Position numbers and translations under genes: made by a program
The notes under the pieces: model-generated
The model's input: the letters and a program-made list of their open reading frames with translations, nothing else
The model's database searches: none
What the model was told of the DNA's origin: nothing
Part shown: piece by piece, positions 15,571-21,395 of the stretch
How positions within the stretch are numbered: the first letter of the stretch is position 1
How the letters are laid out: each line of letters opens with the position of its first letter
Assembly: GCA_000436535.1 (NCBI GenBank)
Contig: FR886338.1
Location: 1 to 21,395 of the forward strand
Length of the DNA stretch: 21,395 nt
Origin: Eubacterium sp. CAG:252
GTDB lineage: Bacteria; Bacillota; Clostridia; Lachnospirales; Lachnospiraceae
Reading direction: 5' to 3'

Positions 15571-17502
15571 TTATTCATTAACATCTATAATTCCCTGATT
15601 CATAACAAGAAGCTTGGAATCATCACTAAGTTCATCATATTCCGGTACTTTTCCCACAACATTATCAAGCAGCCAGTCCATTTCTATAACCTCATCAGGG
15701 TCAAGTGTTTCGTCTGCTTTATTCATAATCTCTCCCGCCTGATTTTTAAGTTCACCGGAAAATGGCATAAATTCACCCTTTATAATAGAATGTCTTACCA
15801 GGTCTACTATCTTTCTTGTTTCGCTGTTAAGACCTCCACCATATATTATATCAACTGCACCTGATGACATGCCCCACCAGTAATTAAGCGCTGATACTTT
15901 GTCGCCCTCCTCTTCCTTCTTCCATGAGCCACTAAGTATACTCTGGATAAGCTTTTCATAGAAAGCACCCCAGTGCCATACCGGCATGGCAAGATGTTTA
16001 ACCATACCATCATCATTAATATACAGGCCAAACTTTCTTGAAGACTTCTTAGGTGTAATCATATCCTGGTCAGATATGCAGTTAATTCCCAGTTCTTGAA
16101 ACTTTGCCTCAATATCATTATCCTTAATTCCAGCCCATTCAACGTACACCTTTGCATTAGGATTAACTGCCCTTACACCCATTGCAAATGCATTGATATT
16201 GGCCATAACTCCATACAGCGGACAGCTTGCCACATAACCGATTTTATCTCCCTTAGCCATAACACCGGCTATTATTCCCGTAAGATACTTAGCCTCATGC
16301 ATTCTTATATAATATGTCCTTATATACTTGTGCGATATATTAAGTGAGCAGTTAAGTATCTTTGCCTTTGGATTTGCTATCGCCTGCTTAAGACTTGCAT
16401 ACATCATAGATGATGATGTCACAAATATAAGGTCTGTATTCTCATCAATAAGCTTCTGGATAGCATCATAATCATCTATCTTTGGTCTTACATTTGTTAT
16501 GCTTACAGTTTCTATCTGCTTGCCAAAGGTTTCATCTATATACTGTCTTCCAAGCTCATGTGCATAACACCACTCTGATGTCTGTGGTGTTTTTTCATAT
16601 ATAAAACCTACTTTAAGCTTTTTATTATCTCCGCTTGATATAGGAATAAGATAACTTAATATATTCTTCTTTGCCGGCTCTATCTTCGCCGGATTCATCC
16701 TGAGTTCAACCTCACTGTTATCAGATAACAGCTCAAACTCAGCCCACGTCTTGGCTATATTCTTATCCATCTCATCCGGTGTCATATGCTTGACACTGTC
16801 ATAGCCGTGGATATGAATAAATCTTAAGTACGCATCACCTATAGGAAAGTCGAACCTGTCGCCGCCTCTTGACTCATAGGCAGTCCTGAAATTAAGATAA
16901 CTTGATACAAGGTCTTTCTTATCATCATCATCCATAGGCTTACCCGGTTCTATTCCTACAAGCTCCATAAGAGTTGTAAAGCTGCCCTCCTTACTGAAAT
17001 ATATATCATTCAGCTTGGTTGACTTATAAAAATCCATAAACTCATAATATATCTTAACATCCGGGTCATCTGACCTTTTAGGAACTTTTCTTATAACCTG
17101 TGCATTGACAGTAACCGCATTAAAGTACTTTAGTACACTTACACGCTTATTGCCCTCTAACACGTAAAACTTATTCATATATTCATATACTTTGATAGGG
17201 TCTCTTATTCCCTCATTTACCTGACTGTCGCTAAGAGAAGCCCACTTTGCAGAGAATTCACTTCCCCATTCTAATATAGGCATCCAGTTATCTGCAAATG
17301 CGTTTGTCCTTCCTGCTGTACATGTTCCAACAACAAGTCTTAAAGGAATCTGGTCTATGCCAAGACTCACCTCTGAATCAATATCCTTTTCCCCAATCAT
17401 ACTTTCCATAACTGGAAGATATGGATACTTTCCCTTATTAACACATGCATTATATTCTTTTTTTCCAATCTTTAAGGCACTCATATAATCCTGTACTGAC
17501 AT
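15571..17502 (-). CDS. cytoplasmic ParB/sulfiredoxin-like and BMP-domain fusion protein
   Basis: A 643-residue protein with two recognisable parts. Residues about 48-138 look like a ParB/sulfiredoxin-type fold: IPLRLVVGT, the helix EFSAKWASL, then GIRDPIKVYEYMNKFYVLEG followed by NKRVSVL, where GNKR takes the place of ParB GHRR. Residues about 296-590 are a BMP/Med/PnrA-type nucleoside-binding domain: KVGFIYEK, EWCYAHELGRQYIDE, YLTGIIAGVMAKGDKIGYVA, then NAFAMGVRAVNPNAKVYVEW. BMP proteins are normally lipoproteins of an ABC importer; this one has no signal peptide or lipobox, and no transporter genes are near, so it is probably an intracellular sensor or regulator. Residues 595-643 form an acidic tail. 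The start at 17502 follows GGAGG; the frame's earlier ATG is part of that site. The phosphoesterase gene follows after 18 bases. Confidence 0.85.
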   Translation of the reverse strand: MSVQDYMSALKIGKKEYNACVNKGKYPYLPVMESMIGEKDIDSEVSLGIDQIPLRLVVGTCTAGRTNAFADNWMPILEWGSEFSAKWASLSDSQVNEGIRDPIKVYEYMNKFYVLEGNKRVSVLKYFNAVTVNAQVIRKVPKRSDDPDVKIYYEFMDFYKSTKLNDIYFSKEGSFTTLMELVGIEPGKPMDDDDKKDLVSSYLNFRTAYESRGGDRFDFPIGDAYLRFIHIHGYDSVKHMTPDEMDKNIAKTWAEFELLSDNSEVELRMNPAKIEPAKKNILSYLIPISSGDNKKLKVGFIYEKTPQTSEWCYAHELGRQYIDETFGKQIETVSITNVRPKIDDYDAIQKLIDENTDLIFVTSSSMMYASLKQAIANPKAKILNCSLNISHKYIRTYYIRMHEAKYLTGIIAGVMAKGDKIGYVASCPLYGVMANINAFAMGVRAVNPNAKVYVEWAGIKDNDIEAKFQELGINCISDQDMITPKKSSRKFGLYINDDGMVKHLAMPVWHWGAFYEKLIQSILSGSWKKEEEGDKVSALNYWWGMSSGAVDIIYGGGLNSETRKIVDLVRHSIIKGEFMPFSGELKNQAGEIMNKADETLDPDEVIEMDWLLDNVVGKVPEYDELSDDSKLLVMNQGIIDVNE

Positions 17503-17549
17503 ACTAACCTCCATTCTGCAGGCATATCCAATACCATAATAGCATTTTC

Positions 17550-17563
17550 ATTACTGTAGTAAT
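17550..17563. promoter_or_regulatory. 14-bp dyad upstream of the ParB-BMP gene
   Basis: Perfect inverted repeat ATTACT-GT-AGTAAT, 48 bases before the start codon. A minus-strand extended -10 (TGC-TATTAT) lies just downstream near 17535-17543, with no good -35, so the dyad would cover the promoter spacer. Candidate operator. Confidence 0.35.
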
Positions 17564-17622
17564 AGCAGCCTTTAACACCTGCTTTCCACTTTAACTTAAC
17601 ATATTTTATATCAAAAATAAAG

Positions 17623-17664
17623 AAAAAATGCCACCTGATACACACTAATGTATATCAGGCAGCA
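17623..17664 (-). terminator. strong terminator of the diguanylate cyclase gene
   Basis: Minus-strand 16-bp stem (arms 17649-17664 and 17629-17644, only G-U irregularities, TTAG loop) followed by six T and a further T-rich stretch. It lies about 240 bases past the diguanylate cyclase stop codon, on the far side of the 222-bp inverted-repeat element. Confidence 0.92.
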
Positions 17665-17680
17665 GTAACCGCATATATAT

Positions 17681-17902
17681 TATGATACCCACGGATTGTT
17701 CCGTGCTACGCACTCCCACATCTACGCTCCGCTTCGGTCCGCGCTAAACATGTGCCACTGGCACATAGCACCCGTCCCATATTCGCATATCGTGGACTAT
17801 CATCTCACTTTTATGCTCATATTTTTTTTGGTGTCACAAGGTCATTCACCCACCTATGAGCAAGCTCATGTTGGTAAATGACTTTTTGACCCTGGTATCA
17901 TA
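17681..17902. mobile_element. MITE-like non-coding element with TATGATACC terminal repeats
   Basis: A 222-bp segment bounded by perfect 9-bp inverted repeats, TATGATACC and GGTATCATA. They can be read as TGATACC/GGTATCA ends flanked by TA, as expected for target duplication by IS630/mariner-type transposases. It has no supportable gene; a 61-codon plus-strand frame here is low quality. It is G/C-richer than its flanks and packed with hairpins: CACGGA-TTGT-TCCGTG (17690-17705), ATGTGCC-ACT-GGCACAT extended by GCGCTA/TAGCAC (about 17741-17770), GTCC...GGAC around ATAT repeats (about 17775-17800), and a long imperfect hairpin about 17842-17883 with an ATGAGC-AA-GCTCAT tip. It ends three bases from the diguanylate cyclase stop codon and separates that gene from its terminator. 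Alternatively it is a structured RNA or 3'-UTR element. Confidence 0.6.
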
Positions 17903-17905
17903 TAA

Positions 17906-19678
17906 TCAAAGAACACTTGCCATAATCTTAGTAAGTGTCATTATGTAGTTCTTATCTGACTCATTCCATCTGAAACTCTTATTAAACGTATCATAGAATA
18001 CAACTATATTATCCCCGGCTTCATTCTTATAATAGCAGTATATCATACCACCTATGCTGCATTCTATAACTGCATCGTACATCTCCTTATAAAAAGACTC
18101 TATATTGGATGTATACACAACTGTAACATAATGTCTATCCTCAAACTTGCCCATAAACTTATCAGTCTTTAACATATCAAGAATATCCGGAAGCTTTGAA
18201 TACTCCCCACAATAACTTATCAGTTCACCCCTGCTGGCATTGTATACACGTATTCCGTCTATCTCTAATGCCTTAATAGCCCTTGGAAGTGACCTTCCTA
18301 CTGCCTCTGCGCCATTCTTAACTATATCTATAGCAATATCTGCAACCTCTTGTGATAAAACCTCACCCTTTTTAATAGGTGCCATGGAGAAGCCTTTTCT
18401 TCCTATCTCATCAAGAAAATCGCCGTGCTTTTCAGGGTCATAGATAATGTATCTGTTTTTTCCTTTATTCTTTGCTATATAGAGACACTTATCAGCTTTA
18501 TTCACAAGTGAATCATAATCATTTCCATTTTCTGGATACTGGCATACACCCATAGACAATGTAACTATGCTTCCATTTTCTCCCTGACTAAGTTCATCCC
18601 TTACCTTGCGCTTAAGATATGTAAGAATAGACCTTAACTGGCTTTCCGTTGTAATCCAGTTCGTAAATATAAAAAACTCATCACCGCCAAAACGTCCTAC
18701 AATACCTCTTCCATTAAGAGCACTATTAATAATAGATGCAACCTTTAATATGACCTTGTCACCATAAAGATGTCCATACGTGTCATTAATACTCTTAAAA
18801 TCATCTATATCAATCATAACAACATAATGCTTGTCTTTATTAGAAACTATGACATCAGAAACATACTCCTTACATGCTCTCTTGTTAAGAAGTCCTGTAA
18901 AGAAGTCCTTGCCCTCCTGGGTAGCATAATAAGCTTCTCCTGACTGTGCACCAAGTGACTTGATAATGCCTACTGCAATCTTGGTTCTGTCATACCTGTA
19001 AACTATACGACAGTCAACCTTATACATTCCAAGCTTTGCCATATCTGTTATAAGTGGACCTGTAATCTCTGCGCTAAAGCCTTCATTAGCATTACGCAGC
19101 CTGTTTATAAAATCCTTAAAATCCTGTATGTGTCTTGCATTATTAAAGAAAGTCAGAATATGCTCCTCAAACTCATCAATATGCATTTTGGTAATCAATG
19201 TTGACTTAAGACTTCTGTACACATATATTGAAGCTATCCCCGTGGAAGTATCATAATCAAACAGGTAATCATTATACATGGAAAGAAACTTCTTGTACTT
19301 ATCTGCATCATCATGAAGCTTGTTATACTTCTTCTCCATAACAAAAAGATTATATATCTGGACTTCTATAACGCTGTTACCCTCCATTATATGTCCTGTG
19401 TTGGATAATAATATATGAACAAGAAAATATTCATTATCCTTGCTTTTAACATAACTAATAATCCTCTGCGACTCCCCCTCTTTAAGGCTTTCACATACAC
19501 TCATAAACTCCTGCCTGCAATCAGGATGAATAATGTCTGTTATAAATATATTAACAAACTTTCCAACAAAATTATAAAAGTAATCATCCGCAACCATAAC
19601 AAGATATGTATGTGTAAATGTTGCAGAACAATATACCATATTGGACTTATTATTATATATATTATCCGATACTAACAT
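17906..19678 (-). CDS. PAS-GGDEF diguanylate cyclase with C-terminal GAF-like region
   Basis: Makes cyclic di-GMP from two GTP. The 590-residue soluble protein has an N-terminal PAS-like domain (about 20-115, including DIIHPDCRQEF), a second degenerate PAS-like region (about 125-245), a full GGDEF domain (about 252-414) and a C-terminal GAF-like region (about 440-590). In the GGDEF domain the key parts are FTGLLNKRA, MIDIDDFKSINDTYGHLYGD and the active site GRFGGDEF with GGDEF at 331-335. The RxxD inhibitory site is absent (NGRG instead), so product feedback is probably lost. No membrane helix is seen. The frame is open from an ATG at 19744, but a strong promoter overlaps that codon. The ATG at 19678, preceded by GGGGG, is therefore the likelier start. 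Its terminator lies beyond a 222-bp inserted-looking element. Confidence 0.92.
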   Translation of the reverse strand: MLVSDNIYNNKSNMVYCSATFTHTYLVMVADDYFYNFVGKFVNIFITDIIHPDCRQEFMSVCESLKEGESQRIISYVKSKDNEYFLVHILLSNTGHIMEGNSVIEVQIYNLFVMEKKYNKLHDDADKYKKFLSMYNDYLFDYDTSTGIASIYVYRSLKSTLITKMHIDEFEEHILTFFNNARHIQDFKDFINRLRNANEGFSAEITGPLITDMAKLGMYKVDCRIVYRYDRTKIAVGIIKSLGAQSGEAYYATQEGKDFFTGLLNKRACKEYVSDVIVSNKDKHYVVMIDIDDFKSINDTYGHLYGDKVILKVASIINSALNGRGIVGRFGGDEFFIFTNWITTESQLRSILTYLKRKVRDELSQGENGSIVTLSMGVCQYPENGNDYDSLVNKADKCLYIAKNKGKNRYIIYDPEKHGDFLDEIGRKGFSMAPIKKGEVLSQEVADIAIDIVKNGAEAVGRSLPRAIKALEIDGIRVYNASRGELISYCGEYSKLPDILDMLKTDKFMGKFEDRHYVTVVYTSNIESFYKEMYDAVIECSIGGMIYCYYKNEAGDNIVVFYDTFNKSFRWNESDKNYIMTLTKIMASVL

Positions 19679-19725
19679 AATGCCCCCACACGTGTCTTTG
19701 TAATTAATGCACTTCATTTTGACTA

Positions 19726-19754
19726 ATAATATCACATTTTTCATAAATTGTAAA
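19726..19754 (-). promoter_or_regulatory. sigma-A promoter of the diguanylate cyclase gene
   Basis: Minus-strand TTTACA, 17-base spacer, TATTAT, with TGA before the -10 (extended -10). It overlaps the most upstream ATG of the frame (19744), so translation must begin downstream. The predicted leader to the ATG at 19678 is about 40 bases. Confidence 0.75.
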
Positions 19755-19819
19755 CAAAGCTTGTTTTTTTAGCGATACTTTTTTTATATGTTCTGCATAA
19801 AATACATCTTCCTTTTTAC

Positions 19820-19849
19820 TTGCATTATATATACCGCCAATGCTATTAT
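19820..19849 (+). promoter_or_regulatory. sigma-A promoter of the DUF4250 gene
   Basis: TTGCAT, 18-base spacer, TATTAT, preceded by TGC (extended -10). It predicts a start near 19856 and a leader of about 70 bases. It is divergent from the diguanylate cyclase promoter, about 65 bases away. Confidence 0.65.
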
Positions 19850-19864
19850 CAGACAGGGTATGTG

Positions 19865-19914
19865 TCTGCGCGCACTTGACACAAACTCGTTATGCGCAAA
19901 AAAACGTGCGCAGA
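19865..19914 (+). promoter_or_regulatory. leader hairpin before the DUF4250 ribosome binding site
   Basis: TCTGCGC (19865-19871) pairs perfectly with GCGCAGA (19908-19914). A third copy of TGCGC lies in the loop near 19893, which allows an alternative pairing. The right arm ends four bases before the GAGG ribosome binding site (19918-19921), so the fold could affect translation. Confidence 0.5.
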
Positions 19915-19927
19915 AATGAGGATTATT

Positions 19928-20107
19928 ATGAATACATTACCTAAAGACCCGGTTATGCTCCTTAGCTTTGTCAATATGCAGTTAAGGGATAATTACAACT
20001 CACTTGCAGAATTATGTAAGACTTTTATGGTTGATGAAAACGTGATTACAGATAAGCTTGGAACTATTAACTATCAGTATGATGTTAGCAGCAACCAGTT
20101 TAAATAA
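19928..20107 (+). CDS. DUF4250 family protein, 59 aa
   Basis: A 59-residue soluble protein matching the DUF4250 pattern as I know it: LPKDPVMLLSFVNMQLRDNY, then SLAELCKTFMVDENVITDKL, ending in INYQYDVSSNQFK. The function of the family is unknown. It is common in Clostridia and small enough to be a single helix-turn-helix-like or adaptor domain. The frame is open upstream to an ATG at 19892, but GAGG seven bases before the ATG at 19928, together with the family's typical N-terminus, decides the start. It has its own promoter, a leader hairpin and a large terminator shared with the convergent clpB gene. Confidence 0.88.
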   Translation: MNTLPKDPVMLLSFVNMQLRDNYNSLAELCKTFMVDENVITDKLGTINYQYDVSSNQFK

Positions 20108-20119
20108 TAAGCAGAAATA

Positions 20120-20227
20120 AACCGCCCGCAGCCCTTTAATTCAGGTGATATGATACCTCTAAAGCAGACAGATTAAATATAAAAATCTGTTACTTTGGGG
20201 GTATCATATCAAGGGCTGCAGGCGGTT
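20120..20227. terminator. large bidirectional terminator between DUF4250 and clpB
   Basis: A 108-base hairpin. The outer stem pairs AACCGCC (20120-20126) and GCAGCCCTT (20128-20136) with AAGGGCTGC (20211-20219) and GGCGGTT (20221-20227). The inner stem pairs TGATATGATACC (20146-20157) with GGTATCATATCA (20200-20211). The innermost stem is ACAGAT/ATCTGT. T-rich sequence follows on both strands (CTTATTAATATATTTT on plus, TTTATTTC on minus), so it can serve both convergent genes. A nine-base single-stranded bulge separates the outer and inner stems. The inner part may be a separate inserted element. Confidence 0.85.
20149..20208. mobile_element. 60-bp inverted-repeat element inside the terminator loop
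   Basis: It starts TATGATACC (20149-20157) and ends GGTATCATA (20200-20208), the same 9-bp terminal repeats as the 222-bp element 2.3 kb away. Its 42-base interior is different. If one TA and the interior are removed, the remaining sequence is an ordinary terminator hairpin with a loop of about 15 bases. This suggests insertion of a short MITE-like element into the loop. The alternative is that the whole hairpin is one ancestral terminator and the shared ends are coincidence. Confidence 0.45.
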
Positions 20228-20296
20228 CTTATTAATATATTTTATTAACCTTGTAACTATAATGCCTTTTTTGAAGGTCAGGCTTCTGCATACACA

Positions 20297-21395
20297 TTAT
20301 TTTGATGCATTTGCAGTAAGCTCGCCATTCACACAGTCAATTACTATATTATCTCCTGTTGATACATTGCCGGCAAGTATAAGCTTGGCTGCCAGTGTTT
20401 CAACCGACTTCTGTACATATCTCTTAAGTGGTCTTGCACCATACATTGGGTCAAAGCCATGCTCAACTACGAAGTCCTTAGCTGCATCTGTAAGCACTAC
20501 CTTAAGTTCCTTATCTTCGAGTCTTCTGTTGACATCATTAATAAGAAGGTTAATAATGCTTCCAATATTATCCTTGTTAAGTGGCTTAAACATAATAATC
20601 TCATCAAGACGGTTAAGAAACTCCGGTCTGAAGTTATTTCTTAAGTCGCCCATTACAAGCTCCTCAACACCTTCCTTGATATTGCCTTTATCATCAATAC
20701 CATCAAGAAGATATGTTGAACCTATGTTACTTGTAAGAATAATAATTGTATTCTTAAAGTCAACTGTACGACCCTGTGAGTCTGTTATACGTCCATCATC
20801 AAGCACCTGTAAGAGTACATTAAATACATCCGGATGTGCCTTTTCAACCTCATCAAAAAGGACTACTGAGTAAGGCTTTCTTCTTACAGCCTCTGTAAGC
20901 TGACCACCTTCATCATATCCTACATATCCCGGAGGCGCTCCTATAAGTCTTGACACTGAGTACTTCTCCATATATTCGGACATATCAAGTCTTATAATAT
21001 TATTCTCATCATCAAACAGACTTTCAGCAAGCGCCTTTGCAAGTTCTGTCTTACCTACACCAGTTGGTCCTAAGAATAAGAACGAACCGATAGGCTTTGT
21101 TGGGTCCTTGATACCAGCCTTAGACCTTATGATAGCTTCTGTAACCTTTGTGACAGCTTCATTCTGACCTACAACTCTCTTATGAAGTGTTTCATCAAGA
21201 TTAAGTGTCTTCTGTCTTTCTGACTCGCTAAGCTTTGCTACAGGAATACCAGTCCATCTTGATATAATCTTGGCAATCTCTTCCTCTGTTACATTTTCAT
21301 GTACAAGTGACTCTCCGTTACCTGTTTCCTTAGCCTTGGCTTCTGCCTCCTCTATCTGCTTCTGGATAGCTGGAAGCTTACCATACTGGAGTTCT
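20297..21395 (-). CDS. clpB: ClpB disaggregase, C-terminal part (cut by window edge)
   Basis: C-terminal 365 residues of the AAA+ chaperone that, with DnaK, pulls proteins out of aggregates. The frame is open from the right window edge (first full codon at 21394) to the TAA at 20297. There is no in-frame ATG until 20983, so the 5' part lies outside the window. The visible part starts at the end of the coiled-coil middle domain (ELQYGKLPAIQKQIEEAEAK) and continues through ISRWTGIPVAKL. The second AAA+ domain follows: Walker A GPTGVGKT (109-116), pore loop GYVGYDEGG (156-164), Walker B VVLFDE (177-182), sensor ILTSNIGS, and the C-terminal small domain with GFDPMYGARPLKR. All residues needed for ATP hydrolysis are present. 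It is convergent with the DUF4250 gene. Confidence 0.96.
   Translation of the reverse strand, partial: ELQYGKLPAIQKQIEEAEAKAKETGNGESLVHENVTEEEIAKIISRWTGIPVAKLSESERQKTLNLDETLHKRVVGQNEAVTKVTEAIIRSKAGIKDPTKPIGSFLFLGPTGVGKTELAKALAESLFDDENNIIRLDMSEYMEKYSVSRLIGAPPGYVGYDEGGQLTEAVRRKPYSVVLFDEVEKAHPDVFNVLLQVLDDGRITDSQGRTVDFKNTIIILTSNIGSTYLLDGIDDKGNIKEGVEELVMGDLRNNFRPEFLNRLDEIIMFKPLNKDNIGSIINLLINDVNRRLEDKELKVVLTDAAKDFVVEHGFDPMYGARPLKRYVQKSVETLAAKLILAGNVSTGDNIVIDCVNGELTANASK

Noticed and set aside
17696..17881. 61-codon plus-strand frame inside the 222-bp element
   Set aside because: No ribosome binding site or family resemblance. It is His/Pro/Arg-rich as expected from translating the element's hairpins, and overlaps several strong inverted repeats.
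19750..19775. AAACAA-AGC-TTGTTT hairpin with T tract as a plus-strand terminator
   Set aside because: The stem is only A/T with one weak C, there is no plus-strand gene to terminate, and it sits among divergent promoters.
19876..19881. Perfect TTGACA before DUF4250
   Set aside because: No -10 hexamer lies 16-18 bases downstream; the segment there is a run of A and the G/C hairpin. The TTGCAT/TATTAT pair upstream is a better promoter.
20297..20983. A 228-residue gene starting at the ATG at 20983
   Set aside because: The frame continues without a stop to the window edge and upstream codons give the ClpB Walker A region, so this ATG is internal to clpB.

Overview
The window looks like a chromosomal segment of an anaerobic, AT-rich Gram-positive clostridium, most likely a member of the Lachnospiraceae. 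The reasons are the gene content (a GGGtGRT protein paired with a NifU-like scaffold, a DUF4250 protein, a SpoVB-type flippase, a stand-alone NifS), strong GGAGG-type ribosome binding sites, and sigma-A promoters with extended -10 elements. This placement is inferred from families and is not a species call. No rRNA, tRNA, CRISPR array, phage or transposase gene was seen. Fourteen protein genes are called: twelve on the minus strand, and two on the plus strand (spoVB-like at the left, DUF4250 at the right).

Left part (1-5500): a 48-residue membrane protein; a NifS-type cysteine desulfurase whose usual PLP-contacting Gln is Ala; a divergent SpoVB/MurJ-like flippase; a small uncharacterised protein whose stop codon overlaps that of the flippase; then a two-gene operon for a NifU-like Fe-S scaffold and a GGGtGRT protein. 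That operon has a clear promoter, a dyad over its -35 element, a leader hairpin and a strong terminator.

Middle (5500-14700): a dCache-type chemoreceptor with a long leader; glmS followed by a GlmU acetyltransferase-like left-handed beta-helix protein (amino-sugar synthesis, glmS with its own promoter and no room for a glmS ribozyme); topB; a YfbR-type 5'-deoxynucleotidase; and an archaeal/fungal-type aspartate-semialdehyde dehydrogenase (asd) with a structured leader.

Right part (14900-21395): a calcineurin-like phosphoesterase directly downstream of an unusual cytoplasmic fusion of a ParB/sulfiredoxin-like domain to a BMP (nucleoside-binding) domain; a PAS-GGDEF diguanylate cyclase; DUF4250; and the C-terminal part of ClpB, which runs off the right edge.

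The most noteworthy observations are two non-coding elements with the same terminal inverted repeat (TATGATACC...GGTATCATA, consistent with TA target duplication). One is 222 bp and lies between the diguanylate cyclase stop codon and its terminator. The other is 60 bp and lies in the loop of the terminator between DUF4250 and clpB. The ParB-BMP fusion is the most interesting protein.
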